The notes beneath the pieces are model-generated. The model was given only the letters and a program-made list of their open reading frames with translations. It made no database searches and was not told the origin of the DNA. This document shows positions 24,905 to 34,836 of a DNA stretch of 64,000 nt, in pieces. The position numbers were made by a program, and so were the translations under genes. The stretch's first letter is position 1, and each line of letters begins with the position of its first letter. The stretch covers positions 1 to 64,000 of the forward strand of contig CAVQCA010000055.1 in assembly GCA_963710815.1 (NCBI GenBank), read 5' to 3'. Origin of the DNA: CAVQCA01 sp963710815 (GTDB taxonomy: Bacteria > Pseudomonadota > Gammaproteobacteria > UBA9214).

Positions 24905-26818
24905 TCAGGGGGAATCCGTGGACTGCACGTCCAGAATTCCCCAGCGTTCGTAGCAGGACTCCAGCTCGCTGGCGAGCACCTCGAGGCGTGCGAGCGTGGC
25001 CTGGACTTCCTCTACCGGGCGTTGATAGAAGCCGGCATCGTTCACCGTCGCATGCAGCCGCGTCTGCTCCGCCTCCAGCGCCTCGATGCGCGCCGGCAGG
25101 GCATCGAGTTCACGCTGGTCCTTGTAGGAGAGCTTGCCCGGCCGGCCGGCGGGTTTCACGACCGCTGCCGAAGGTTTATCCGCTACTGCCGCTGCACCGG
25201 CCTGCACCTCCCGTCGCGGCGCCGTCTGACGCTGGCGCAGCCAGTCGCTGTACCCGCCAACGTACTCGCCGATGCGCCCCTCGCCTTCGAACACCAGCGT
25301 ACTGGTGACCACATTGTCGAGGAAGACGCGGTCATGGCTCACCAGCAGCAGCGTGCCCTGGTAGTCGAGCAGCAGTTCCTCGAGGAGTTCCAGCGTCTCC
25401 ACGTCGAGGTCATTGGTGGGTTCGTCCAGCACCAGCAGGTTGGCCGGGCGTGCGAACAGTCGCGCGAGCAGCAGGCGATTGCGCTCACCGCCCGAGAGGG
25501 TGCTGACCGGTGACTGCAGGCGTTCGGGGGGAAACAGAAAATCCTGCAGGTATCCGGCGACGTGCTTCGTGCGGCCGTTGATGCTCACCGACAGGCGACC
25601 GTCGCCGACGCTCTCCATGAGCGTCGCCCGCGGGTCGAGCTGCGCGCGTTGCTGGTCGAAATAGGCCACTTCGAGGCCGGTGCCGCGCTGTATCTCGCCG
25701 CTGTCGGGTGGCAGCTCGCCCAGCAGCAGCCGGATCAGGGTGGACTTGCCGACGCCGTTGGGACCGATGATGCCGATGCGGTCGCCACGCAGGATACTGA
25801 CCGAGAAGTCGCGGATCACCGGACGATCGCCGAAGGCGAGTCTGACGTGCCCGGCCTCGAATACCCGCTTGCCGGAGAGGCTCCCCTGTTCCAGCCGCAG
25901 CTCGACCTTGCCGCTGCGCTCCCGGCGCGCGCGGCGTTCCTCGCGCATGGACTTGAGGGCACGCACCCGCCCCTCGTTGCGTGTGCGCCGTGCCTTGATG
26001 CCCTGGCGGATCCAGGCTTCTTCCTGCGAGAGCTTTTTGTCGAACAACGCCTGATGGCGCGCCTCCACCTCGAGCTGTTCGGCCTTGCCCGTGACATAGG
26101 CGTCGTAATCCCCCGGCCAGGAGGTCAACCGGCCGCGGTCCAGTTCGATGATGCGCGTCGCCAGCCGGCGCACGAAGGCGCGGTCATGACTGATGAACAG
26201 CAGCGCGCCGGTGTACTCCAGCATGAAATCCTCGAGCCAGGTAATGGCCTTGATATCCAGATGGTTGGTGGGCTCATCGAGGAGCAACAGATCCGGATCG
26301 GCGACCAGGGCGCGCGCCAGCATGACGCGCCTGCGCCAGCCGCCGGAGAGGGTGTCGAAACCGGCATCCCCGTCCAGGTCCAGGCGCGCAAGTACAGACT
26401 CGACCCGCTGCTCAAGCTGCCAGCCGCCCGCCTCTTCCAGGTCGTGCTGCAAGCGCGCGAGGCGTTCGAGCCCTGCCGGTGTGGACGCCGCGGCCAGTTC
26501 GGCGGTGGCGTGATGATAGGCGGCGATCATCCGTCCGATCTCGGGCATTCCGCCGGCGACAATATCGAACACCGGTTCGCGGCTGTCGATGCCGGCGTCC
26601 TGCGCCAGATGGGCCACGCGCGTGCCGGGTCGAAGCCAGACGCTGCCCTCGTCGGGCGCGGCCTCACCGCTCACCAGGCGCAGCAGCGAGGACTTGCCCT
26701 CGCCGTTGCGTCCCACCAGGCAGACGCGTTCCCCGCGGGCGAGTTCCAGTTCCGCCCGGTCAAGCAGGGCATGGTGGCCGAAGGCGAGGGAAATCCTGTC
26801 GAGGCGCAGCAGGGGCAT
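24905..26818 (-). CDS. uup: ABC-F ATPase, Uup type
   Basis: A 637-aa soluble protein with two ABC nucleotide-binding domains and no membrane part. The first Walker A is GRNGEGKSS and its signature is LSGGWRRRVMLARAL; the second has GPNGVGKST and LSGGERNRLLLARLF, with LLLLDEPTNHLD and LLVLDEPTNDLD as Walker B. The P-site linker lies between, and the C-terminal tail (about 550-637) is coiled coil, the Uup DNA-binding tail. Uup-type proteins act on the ribosome and in tolerance of replication or transposon-excision problems. I start at MPLLRLDRIS (26818). The M1-like peptidase gene ends 16 bases upstream in the same direction. Confidence 0.93.
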   Translation of the reverse strand: MPLLRLDRISLAFGHHALLDRAELELARGERVCLVGRNGEGKSSLLRLVSGEAAPDEGSVWLRPGTRVAHLAQDAGIDSREPVFDIVAGGMPEIGRMIAAYHHATAELAAASTPAGLERLARLQHDLEEAGGWQLEQRVESVLARLDLDGDAGFDTLSGGWRRRVMLARALVADPDLLLLDEPTNHLDIKAITWLEDFMLEYTGALLFISHDRAFVRRLATRIIELDRGRLTSWPGDYDAYVTGKAEQLEVEARHQALFDKKLSQEEAWIRQGIKARRTRNEGRVRALKSMREERRARRERSGKVELRLEQGSLSGKRVFEAGHVRLAFGDRPVIRDFSVSILRGDRIGIIGPNGVGKSTLIRLLLGELPPDSGEIQRGTGLEVAYFDQQRAQLDPRATLMESVGDGRLSVSINGRTKHVAGYLQDFLFPPERLQSPVSTLSGGERNRLLLARLFARPANLLVLDEPTNDLDVETLELLEELLLDYQGTLLLVSHDRVFLDNVVTSTLVFEGEGRIGEYVGGYSDWLRQRQTAPRREVQAGAAAVADKPSAAVVKPAGRPGKLSYKDQRELDALPARIEALEAEQTRLHATVNDAGFYQRPVEEVQATLARLEVLASELESCYERWGILDVQSTDSP

Positions 26819-26834
26819 GGCTTGGGTGCAGCGA

Positions 26835-29147
26835 TCAATCGTGTACGGGTTTCTGTGATGCGATAATGGCCGGCGCCACAGTCGCGCCTGCACCGGTTTT
26901 CAGTCGGCTGGTGGATAAACCGTCTGGCGCGGGCACCAGCGGCGCGCGCGGCGCGAGCCGCATGTTACTTCCGCCTGCGGACATATCGCTTGCCGGGACC
27001 AACGCGACCGACAGCGGTGAGTGCACCACCGGCCACTGCCCCTTCAGCACGTTAACGGGTTCCGCCCCGGTAAACGCGAGATAACTGTAACGGCCGTAGT
27101 GCGGCAGCTTGCGGCCAAGCCCCGGCAGCGCCGCCGCACGGTCGGCGGCCAGCCAGCCGAGCGCCTGCCCGGGATTGCCGGGATGGCGCGCCATGACGAC
27201 CACGGAATGGGTGTCGCGCCCGAGCGGCGTCCCGTCGATCGCCACCGCATTTCCCTGATCGGCGAAGGCATAATCCGCCAGCGCGGCGTCAATCCGCGGC
27301 CGGAAGCGGTTGCGCCAACCGAACAGCCAGACCGCGTGGTCATCCGGCAGTTGTGCGAGTTCGTTGTCCCCAACGATGCTGAAGCGCTCCGGGTTTCCCG
27401 CTTTCCAGGCCGCGGCCAGCGCGGCATAGGCCGCGTGCAGTGGACCGGGCGCCGCCGAGGGCAGCACGATCATGACCTTTCCCGCCCCCATCGCCTGGCT
27501 GACCGCCGGCGGGATCTCGTTCCGGTCCAGACGGCGGAACACGTCGAACTCGGGATCCAGCGTCAGTCGCTGCGGCCGCGCCGGCAGTTTCAGCTCCAGT
27601 GTGGTCTGTTTAGCCGCCAGGTCCACCACGCCCTGCCAGGCCGCTTCCCGACCTTCCAGCTGGACGGCGACCGGCACCCGCAGCGCATAGGCCGCACCTC
27701 CCTGCGCCTGGTCGACCTGGACCGTGATCACGTAGTCCTTGCCTGACGGCTGGACACTCACCCGCCCGAGACGAAGCTCCGGCGCGCCGCGGCGCTTCAC
27801 CCATTGATCGAAGAAGGCAGCCAGCGGCTGTCCGCTCACCTTGCTGAAGACCGCCTCGACATCGTCAAAACCCGCCTCCCGGAACCGATACTGTGCATAC
27901 AGGGCCCGCAGCCCTTCGATGAACGTCTTGTCGCCCAGCCGCTCGCGCAGCATGTGGAACAGCATCAGCGCCTTGCCGTAGCCGACCGCCTCGGTCGCAG
28001 CGCTGTGACGGCTCTGAAAGGCCGTCAGGGGAAAATCCTGCTGATCACGCACGTAGTCGGCGTAGTTCTGCAGCACCCCGCGCCGGTACTCGACCCCCTG
28101 CCCCTGCTGTTCCTTGAGCAGGTGGTCCGCCAGATAGCTGGTCAGGCCCTCGCACCAGTTGCCGCCGGCATAGTCGACGTAGACACTGTTGCCCCACCAG
28201 TTGTGCAGGATCTCGTGGGGATAGGAGGAATGCAGGATAAACGGCAGGCGGATGACCGTCGGCCCGAGCAGGGTGAACGAGGGCATGCCGTAGCCGGTTT
28301 CCCAGAAATTCTCCACCAGGGCGAATTTCGCGTAGGGATAAGGTCCGATCAGCCTGCTGTACATGCGGATATATTCGGCGGCGGCCTCGAGGTATTGCTG
28401 CGCCAGCGCCGCATCGGGGGCGCGCAGCAGCACCATGTCCCGCACGCCGTCCGCCGTCCGGGCGTATTCGGTAAAGCGCCCGGCGATGAGGTAGATCTCT
28501 TCCTGTGGATGGCGGCAGCGCCACTTCTCCTGCGTGCCGGCTTCGCCGGAGCGCCGCGCCACGCGCTCACCCTGGGTCATGCCGGCCCACCCCGGCGGCA
28601 GGTCAAGATCGAGATCAAAGGTCAGCCGTTCGCCCGCCACCCGCGGGTACCAGTAGCTCTCGGCGGCGAGAAACACCCCCTTCCCGTCGATTATGCCGGC
28701 GGTCTCGCGGAAGCCGCCAGCGTATTCCTCGGACTGGGGCTGCAGCGCGTGCTCGATGCGTCCCCGGTAGCGCAGCACGAAGTGCTCCTGCCCTGGCGGG
28801 AACACCACCCGGTAGCGGCGCGGCGTCACCGCCACCGGCGTTTCCGTTGCATTCGCTGCCGGCGGGTTATCCTCCGCCACCGGCTCCAGACGTACGCCCC
28901 GCGTGAGTACCTCGGGCGCAAGATCCGGATGCAGTTCGAATTCGAGTGTGGCGTCGGTACCGGTGCGGGTAATGCTATCGGTCACCGCGATGGCATGCTT
29001 CTCCGGCCAGATTTGTACCTGCAATATCTGGTGCAGATCCGCGCGGGACGGCAGTGGCAGCAAAACCGCGCCGGCCAGACACGCCACTGCGCAACGGATT
29101 AGCAGTTGCCTGGCGAACGCTCGACGGGCTGAAACGGATACACTCAT
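26835..29147 (-). CDS. Exported M1-like gluzincin metallopeptidase
   Basis: The 770-aa product has a signal peptide (LLIRCAVACLAGAVLLPLPSRA) and a beta-rich N-domain of M1 aminopeptidase type. The catalytic domain has zinc motif HEILH (H311, E312, H315) followed by the third ligand E333 in NWCEGLTSYLAD; 17 residues separate them, one fewer than the usual 18 of M1. There is no clear GxMEN; GYGMPS occupies the equivalent region. After about residue 450 the protein continues into a beta domain and a C-terminal alpha/beta domain (PDDHAVWLFGWRNRF onward). It is likely periplasmic, with unknown substrate. It sits just upstream of uup, and the stop-to-start gap of 16 bases suggests cotranscription. 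Confidence 0.83.
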   Translation of the reverse strand: MSVSVSARRAFARQLLIRCAVACLAGAVLLPLPSRADLHQILQVQIWPEKHAIAVTDSITRTGTDATLEFELHPDLAPEVLTRGVRLEPVAEDNPPAANATETPVAVTPRRYRVVFPPGQEHFVLRYRGRIEHALQPQSEEYAGGFRETAGIIDGKGVFLAAESYWYPRVAGERLTFDLDLDLPPGWAGMTQGERVARRSGEAGTQEKWRCRHPQEEIYLIAGRFTEYARTADGVRDMVLLRAPDAALAQQYLEAAAEYIRMYSRLIGPYPYAKFALVENFWETGYGMPSFTLLGPTVIRLPFILHSSYPHEILHNWWGNSVYVDYAGGNWCEGLTSYLADHLLKEQQGQGVEYRRGVLQNYADYVRDQQDFPLTAFQSRHSAATEAVGYGKALMLFHMLRERLGDKTFIEGLRALYAQYRFREAGFDDVEAVFSKVSGQPLAAFFDQWVKRRGAPELRLGRVSVQPSGKDYVITVQVDQAQGGAAYALRVPVAVQLEGREAAWQGVVDLAAKQTTLELKLPARPQRLTLDPEFDVFRRLDRNEIPPAVSQAMGAGKVMIVLPSAAPGPLHAAYAALAAAWKAGNPERFSIVGDNELAQLPDDHAVWLFGWRNRFRPRIDAALADYAFADQGNAVAIDGTPLGRDTHSVVVMARHPGNPGQALGWLAADRAAALPGLGRKLPHYGRYSYLAFTGAEPVNVLKGQWPVVHSPLSVALVPASDMSAGGSNMRLAPRAPLVPAPDGLSTSRLKTGAGATVAPAIIASQKPVHD

Positions 29148-29509
29148 GCGTGATACCTACCGGGCGGCTCGTGAATCCGCGGATTTCCTGATCATTTCGG
29201 TGACGACACATTGCACGGCTGACAAGTTCCCGGCGCCGGGAAGGCGCCACACGATCTCCACCCGTGCAACCGTACCCCGGACGACCTACCGGGCGCGCCG
29301 GCCCACCCGGGGTTCCTGATATAGTAATCAAACGCCTGATGATGTGCAGAACTTCCGACGACAATCGTCATGACCCACCCCGCCGGGATGTCGTCGCCGT
29401 CCGGATTGCGGTTTGCCCGGGAATTTGCCACGCTTTCGGAGATGTCACAGACGTTTTCCGGGGTGGTGCGACCCGGAACTTGCGACACTCCCAACGACGA
29501 GCAGCGGTG

Positions 29510-30743
29510 ATGGCAGATCAGAATCTTCTCAAGGAATTGCATATCGAGGACAGTGAGCGCGACGGCCATGGTCGGCAGCCCTGGCGACGCACGTTCGTGC
29601 TGATCGCCCTGCTGCTCGCCCTGGGCGGCGGGGGGTATTACCTCTTCCTCGGGCAGGCGCTGGCCGTCAACACCGCGATCGCCATGCCGCCGGGCGCAGC
29701 CACGGACCCGGCGCCGGTGCTGGAGGCGACCGGCTATGTCACTGCACGCCGCGAGGCCACCGTCTCGTCGAAGATCACCGGCAGGCTCGCGCAGGTGCTG
29801 ATCGAGGAAGGCGAGTCCGTCACAGAGGGACAGGTGCTGGCGCGCCTCGACGACGTCGATGCCCGGGCGGCGCTGGCGCTGGCGCAGGCGCGCCTCACCG
29901 CGGCGCGCGCCCAACTCGGCCAGATCGAGGCGCAGCTCGAACAGGCGCGCCGCGACGCCAGACGCCAGAAGGAACTGCGCGCCAAGCGGCTCAACTCGGA
30001 AGAGGCACTGGAGAACGCCCGCACCCAGGTGCTCACCCTGAGCGCACAGCTCGAGGCCCAGCGCGGCCAGGTCGGCGTGGCCGAGGCGCAGTTGCGGGTC
30101 GCGCAGGTGGACTATGACAACACAATCGTGCGTGCGCCCTTCGCGGGGGTGATCGTCGCCAAGGCGGCGCAACCCGGCGAGATCGTTTCCCCCATCTCGG
30201 CGGGCGGTGGTTTCACCCGCACCGGGATCGGCACCATCGTGGACATGGATTCACTGGAGATCGAGGTCGACGTCAACGAGGCGTTCATCAACCGCGTCAA
30301 GCCGCACCAGCCGGTACAGGCGGTGCTGGACGCCTACCCCGAGTGGAAGCTGCCGGCGTCGGTCATCGCCATTATTCCGACCGCCGACCGCAGCAAGGCC
30401 ACGGTGAAGGTGCGCATCGCGATCGAGCGCAAAGACCCGCGCATCATTCCCGATATGGGCGTGCGCGTGGCCTTCCTCGGCGATGACCCCGGCGGGAAAC
30501 CGACGCGACCCTTGCAGGGCGTGCTCGTGCCGGCGAATGTCGTCGTGCAGCGCGATGGCGCCAGCGTGGCCTTCGTGGTGGAAGGAAATCGCGCGCCGCC
30601 TGTGCCGGGTCACCACGGGAGCGCGCTATGGCGACCAGCGCCTGGTGGAAGACGGGCTCAAATCCGGCGAACGCGTGGTGGTCGACCCGCCCGCGGGACT
30701 CGGAGACGGCATGCGCGTCGCTCCGCGCGCGCCCGGTGCCTGA
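29510..30743 (+). CDS. Efflux periplasmic adaptor (HlyD/MacA-type), apparent frameshift near 30595
   Basis: The membrane fusion protein of an ABC efflux system. A signal anchor (FVLIALLLALGGGGYYLFL) leads into a lipoyl half-motif (SSKITGRLAQVLIEEGESVT), a coiled-coil hairpin (about 110-190), the second lipoyl half (APFAGVIVAKAAQPGEIV) and a beta-barrel. At about 30595 the frame changes. The expected continuation VTTGARYGDQRLVEDGLKSG is found one base off, consistent with one extra C in GCGCCGCC, and ends in a TGA at 30741-30743 that overlaps the ATPase ATG. Read without correction, the frame stays open through 45 unlike residues and fuses in frame to the ATPase. It is either a sequence error or a recent mutation. 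Start: ATG 29510, MADQNLLKEL. Confidence 0.8.
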
Positions 30744-31447
30744 TGCCCCAACCGAATGACACCCCTCTGGTCGCCATTCGCGGCGTGAGCAAGATCTATG
30801 AACGCGGCCGGCAGAAGGTCGAGGTGCTGCATCACGTGGACCTGGACATTCCCGCTGGCGACTTCCTGGCGCTCATGGGACCGTCCGGCTCCGGCAAGAG
30901 CACGCTGCTCAACATGATCGCCGGCCTGGACGCGCCCAGCGAAGGCAGCATCAGCGTCGCCGGCCGGCGCATCGATCGCCTGTCCACCAACGAACTCGCC
31001 CGCTGGCGCGCCGCGCACGTGGGCTTCGTATTCCAGTTCTACAACCTGCTGCCGGCGCTTTCGGCGCTGAGGAACGTGGAAATACCGCTGCTGCTCACGC
31101 GCCTGCCAGCGGCGCGGCGGCGGCGCCACGCGGCCATTGCGCTCGAACTGGTCGGTCTGAGCGACCGCGCCACGCACAAGCCCGGTGAGCTCTCCGGCGG
31201 ACAGCAGCAGCGCGTCGCCATCGCACGCGCCATTGTCTCCGATCCGGCACTGCTGGTGTGTGACGAACCCACCGGCGATCTCGACCGCCATTCGGCCGAA
31301 GAGGTGCTCGGACTGCTGCAGCGGCTGAACCGCGAGTACGGCAAGACCATGATCATGGTGACCCACGATCCCAAGGCAGCCGGGTTCGCACGTCGCACGC
31401 TCCATCTGGAGAAGGGCACGCTGGTCGAGCAGGCGCGCCAGGCATGA
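30743..31447 (+). CDS. ABC transporter ATP-binding protein (MacB/LolD type)
   Basis: A 234-aa nucleotide-binding subunit of a type VII (MacB/LolCDE-like) ABC system. Walker A GPSGSGKST (about 46-54), Q-loop FQFYNLLP, signature LSGGQQQRVAIARA, Walker B LLVCDEPTGDLD and H-loop VTHDP are all intact. It starts at the ATG that overlaps the adaptor's stop (TGATG) and ends overlapping the first permease by 4 bases (ATGA). The four genes thus form one operon: adaptor, ATPase and two permeases. Together they would drive export of a periplasmic or membrane substrate across the envelope. Confidence 0.93.
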   Translation: MPQPNDTPLVAIRGVSKIYERGRQKVEVLHHVDLDIPAGDFLALMGPSGSGKSTLLNMIAGLDAPSEGSISVAGRRIDRLSTNELARWRAAHVGFVFQFYNLLPALSALRNVEIPLLLTRLPAARRRRHAAIALELVGLSDRATHKPGELSGGQQQRVAIARAIVSDPALLVCDEPTGDLDRHSAEEVLGLLQRLNREYGKTMIMVTHDPKAAGFARRTLHLEKGTLVEQARQA

Positions 31448-32604
31448 AATACCTGCCCCTGTTGCTCTCCGCCCTGCTGCGCAAGAAGACGCGCACCGCC
31501 CTGACGCTGCTCTCGGTGGCCGCGGCCTTCACCCTGTTCGGCATGCTGGATGCGGTGCGTGTCGCCTTCAACGCCCCGCAGAGCGTGGCCGGCATCGACC
31601 GCCTGATCGTCGCCTCGCGCTTCTCCATCATTCAGCCGCTGCCTTACGCGGACCTGGTGCGCATCAGGAAGGTGCCCGGGGTCAAGGCGGTCGCCTACGC
31701 CAACTGGTTCGGCGGCGTGTACCAGGATCCGAAAAATTTCTTCGCCAATATCGCCGTCAGCGCGCAATCCTACCTGGATATCTACCCCGACATCGTGCTG
31801 TCCAAAGCGCAGCGGCAGGCGTTTCTCGGCACTCGCACGGCGGCCGTGGTCGGGGAGTCGCTGGCGAAACGCTTCGGCTGGAAGATCGGTGACAAGATCC
31901 CGCTCAAGGCCACCATCTTTCCACGCAAGAACGGCGACAACGTCTGGACCTTCGACCTGGTCGGCATCTACCATGCGGCCCAGCCGGAACTGCGGAGCAT
32001 GGAGCAGCAGATGCTGTTTCGCTATGACTATTTTGATGAGGGACGCCAGTTCGGGCAGGGAACGGTCGGGTGGTATATCGTCAAGGTGGACGACCCGGCC
32101 GATGCGGACCGCGTGGCGCACGCCATCGACCGCCTGTTCGCGAATTCGGCGGACGAAACCAAAACCCAGAGCGAGCGCGAATTTCAGCTCTCGTTCGCCA
32201 AGCAGATCGGTGACATCGGCCTGATCGTCACCGCCATCATGGCCGCCGTGTTCTTCACCCTGTTGCTGCTCACGGGCAACACCATGGCACAGGCCATCCG
32301 CGAGCGCATACCCGAACTCGCGGTGCTCAAGACCGTCGGCTTTACCAACCGTGCGGTGCTGGTGCTGGTGTTGTGCGAGTCGGTCGCGCTGCTGCTGCTG
32401 GGCGGAGTGGCGGGCCTGCTGCTCGCCCGACTGGGCCTGCCGCTCGTCAGCGCGGCCAGTTCCGGCCAGCTCGACCTGGTGATGCCGTTGCAGAGCTGGG
32501 TGCTGGGCCTGGGCCTGATGCTGCTCATCGGGATCCTCGTCGGACTGCCGCCGGCGCTGCGCGCCATGCATCTGCGCATCGTCGACGCGCTGGCGGGACA
32601 CTGA
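31444..32604 (+). CDS. ABC transporter permease, FtsX/MacB fold (first)
   Basis: A 386-aa permease. One N-terminal membrane helix (LTLLSVAAAFTLFGMLDAV) is followed by a large periplasmic domain (about 45-260), then three C-terminal helices with the FtsX-like ERIPELAVLKTVGFTNRAV coupling segment. This is the half-permease layout of MacB-type systems, except that the ATPase is a separate chain. It overlaps the ATPase gene by 4 bases. The second permease starts three bases after its stop, suggesting a heterodimer like LolCE. Confidence 0.9.
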   Translation: MKYLPLLLSALLRKKTRTALTLLSVAAAFTLFGMLDAVRVAFNAPQSVAGIDRLIVASRFSIIQPLPYADLVRIRKVPGVKAVAYANWFGGVYQDPKNFFANIAVSAQSYLDIYPDIVLSKAQRQAFLGTRTAAVVGESLAKRFGWKIGDKIPLKATIFPRKNGDNVWTFDLVGIYHAAQPELRSMEQQMLFRYDYFDEGRQFGQGTVGWYIVKVDDPADADRVAHAIDRLFANSADETKTQSEREFQLSFAKQIGDIGLIVTAIMAAVFFTLLLLTGNTMAQAIRERIPELAVLKTVGFTNRAVLVLVLCESVALLLLGGVAGLLLARLGLPLVSAASSGQLDLVMPLQSWVLGLGLMLLIGILVGLPPALRAMHLRIVDALAGH

Positions 32605-32607
32605 GCC

Positions 32608-33921
32608 GTGACCGGCATGCCGCAGTCACTGCGCGCCACGGCGGGAACACTGCTCGTCCTGTCCGTGTGTGGCGTGATGATCGCCGTTCCCCGGCTTGCC
32701 CTCCCCGGCGGCGTCTTGCTGGCGATCTGGCTGGCGGGCAGCCGTGCCGGACGCCAGTCGCTCGCCATGACACGGGTCGGGCTCGCCACCGTCCCGCAGC
32801 GCCTCGGGGCGACCTCGGTCGTCGTGGTAGGCATCGGCGGTGTAGTCAGCGTACTGGTCGCCTTGCTGGCGATGGCCCAGGGCTTCCAGGCAACACTCAG
32901 GAACGCGGGCAGCGAGGATACCGCCATCGTACTGCGCGCCGGCGCCAACGCCGAACTGTCCTCGGGACTCGATCGCACGTCGGTGACCCTCATTACGCAG
33001 GCGCCCGGCGTGCTGCATGACGCGCATGACGTGCCGGTCGCCTCAGCCGAGGTGGTTGTCGTCAGCAACGTGCCGAAGCGCACCACGGGCACCGATGCGA
33101 ACGTGGAAGTGCGCGGCGTGGGCCCGCAGGTGTGGCAGGTGCGTCCGGAGGTGCATCTGGTCGACGGCCGCCGCTTCCGGCCGGGACTGCGTGAGCTGAT
33201 CGTCGGCCAGGGGGCACTTGCGCAGTTTCGCGGGCTGGGGACGGGCAGCACGGTTCTGCTCAATGGCCAGGCATGGAAGGTGGTCGGGGTATTCGCCTCC
33301 GGAGACAGCCACGAATCAGAGATCTGGGGCGATGCCGAGTCGGTGGCCGCGGCCTACCGGCGCAACGGCTTTCAATCCGTGAGCGTACGCCTGCGCGGCG
33401 CGGGCGCCATCGATGACTTCAAGGCCGCGCTCGCCGACGACCCCCGCCTGCGGGTGGAAGCGCAGACCACGCGGGACTACTACAGCAGGCAGTCACAGCG
33501 GCTGACCAGGGTGATACGCGCCATCGGTTACGGGGTTTCCGTGATCATGGCCCTGGGTGCCATATTCGGCGCCCTCAACACCATGTACGCGGCCGTCGCC
33601 GCGCGCACCCGCGAGATCGCCACGCTGCGCGCGCTCGGCTTCACCGGCGTGCCAGTCGTGGTGTCGATCATGCTCGAAACCATGCTGCTTGCTTTCGCCG
33701 GCGGACTGATCGGAGCCGGCATCGCCTGGGCCGTGTTCAACGGCTACACGGTGTCCACCCTCGGCTCCAACTTCAGCCAGGTGGTGTTCCGCTTTCAGGT
33801 GAACCCGGAACTGCTGCTGCGCGGATTGCAATGGGCGCTCGCCATCGGCTTCCTCGGCGGGCTGTTCCCGGCGCTGCGCGCCGCGAACCTGCCGGTGACC
33901 CAGGCATTGCGGGAACTCTGA
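32608..33921 (+). CDS. ABC transporter permease, FtsX/MacB fold (second)
   Basis: A 437-aa partner permease with the same fold: an N-terminal hydrophobic stretch (LLVLSVCGVMIAVPRLAL and LGATSVVVVGIGGVVSVLVAL), a periplasmic domain (about 95-300), and C-terminal helices with the RTREIATLRALGFTGVPV coupling segment. It may start at GTG 32608 (MTGMPQ) or at ATG 32617; the operon spacing fits either. Compared with the first permease it has an extra N-terminal membrane pair. It is the last gene of the efflux operon; the convergent PP2C gene ends seven bases further on. Confidence 0.9.
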   Translation: MTGMPQSLRATAGTLLVLSVCGVMIAVPRLALPGGVLLAIWLAGSRAGRQSLAMTRVGLATVPQRLGATSVVVVGIGGVVSVLVALLAMAQGFQATLRNAGSEDTAIVLRAGANAELSSGLDRTSVTLITQAPGVLHDAHDVPVASAEVVVVSNVPKRTTGTDANVEVRGVGPQVWQVRPEVHLVDGRRFRPGLRELIVGQGALAQFRGLGTGSTVLLNGQAWKVVGVFASGDSHESEIWGDAESVAAAYRRNGFQSVSVRLRGAGAIDDFKAALADDPRLRVEAQTTRDYYSRQSQRLTRVIRAIGYGVSVIMALGAIFGALNTMYAAVAARTREIATLRALGFTGVPVVVSIMLETMLLAFAGGLIGAGIAWAVFNGYTVSTLGSNFSQVVFRFQVNPELLLRGLQWALAIGFLGGLFPALRAANLPVTQALREL

Positions 33922-33927
33922 ATCTTC

Positions 33928-34747
33928 TCAGCGACCGAGGCGTGACAAAACGTGATGCTGGAGTCGTCTGATCGATACGAGAAATCGCGCCTTCAGTCCC
34001 TGTTGATGCCTTACCCTGCCGGGGTTCCACCGCAGCAGGGCCAGACTGATGTTGTCCCCCGTTTCACCCCCGCGCTCTTTCGCTATCGCCACGAGAGACC
34101 CCGCACCCTCTTTTTCGATGGGAAGGGTTTCCAGGCTCTTGAGCACCTCTTCCGGTTCGACGGACGACCAGAACCCGTCACTGCAGAGCATGAATATGTC
34201 GTCCGGCTCAACCTCCGAAGCGCCAAAATCAGGGTCAGGCGTATCTTTCCCGCCCAGACACATGTAGAGCTGGTTCTGCAACGTAGTTTACCGCCGCCCC
34301 GGATTCCTGGACGCGTCCCCGGGCCGCCATGAGCTGCGCGACGGAATGGTCCTGGGTATGGCCGAGCAGCTTGTCCTTGCGGAAGTGGTACAGGCGACTG
34401 TCGCCGACATGGGCCCAGTAGGCTTCCGGGCCGTCCAGGTACAACACGACGCAGGTGCTGCCCGGGGGGAGTCGTTCATCTCCTCCCAGATCGCTGATCG
34501 CCCGGTGGGACTCGAGGCACAGGCCGTGGAGAAATGCCCGGGGATCGGGGATTTCCCCGCCGTTGAAATGCCGCCTGGCGGTTTCGACCACCGTCCGGGC
34601 TGCCAGCGCCCCGTCCCTGTGTCCTCCCATGCCATCGGCGACCACAACCAGGTGCGTCTCGCCGTTGTCCGCGCCCAGCATTTCCATGCAGTCCTGCTGC
34701 TCGGAGCGCCCGCCGATATCCGAGGCCATACTGAATTGCCATGGCAT
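33928..34747 (-). CDS. PP2C-type Ser/Thr phosphatase, apparent frameshift near 34280
   Basis: It would dephosphorylate Ser/Thr residues in a metal-dependent way, countering the kinase encoded upstream. The first part (34747 to about 34280) has the PP2C motifs SDIGGRSEQQD, VVADGMGGHRDGALA and WAHVGDSRLYHFR. The second part (about 34280-33928) has QNQLYMCLGGKDT, FMLCSDGFWSSV and the last metal aspartate in ETGDNISLALL. The two halves lie in different frames: one extra A in GTAAAC would explain it, joining AAV to TTLQNQLYMCLGG. Either the base is an error or the gene is newly broken. It is the last gene of an FHA-kinase-phosphatase cluster on the minus strand. Confidence 0.82.
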
Positions 34748-34836
34748 GATTTACTGTTCCCCGTTTTGACCTTTGTGATGCAACATCGTTGAACCTCCCG
34801 GAAGCCCGCATCCTCACCGGATGGGCCAGCAGAACA

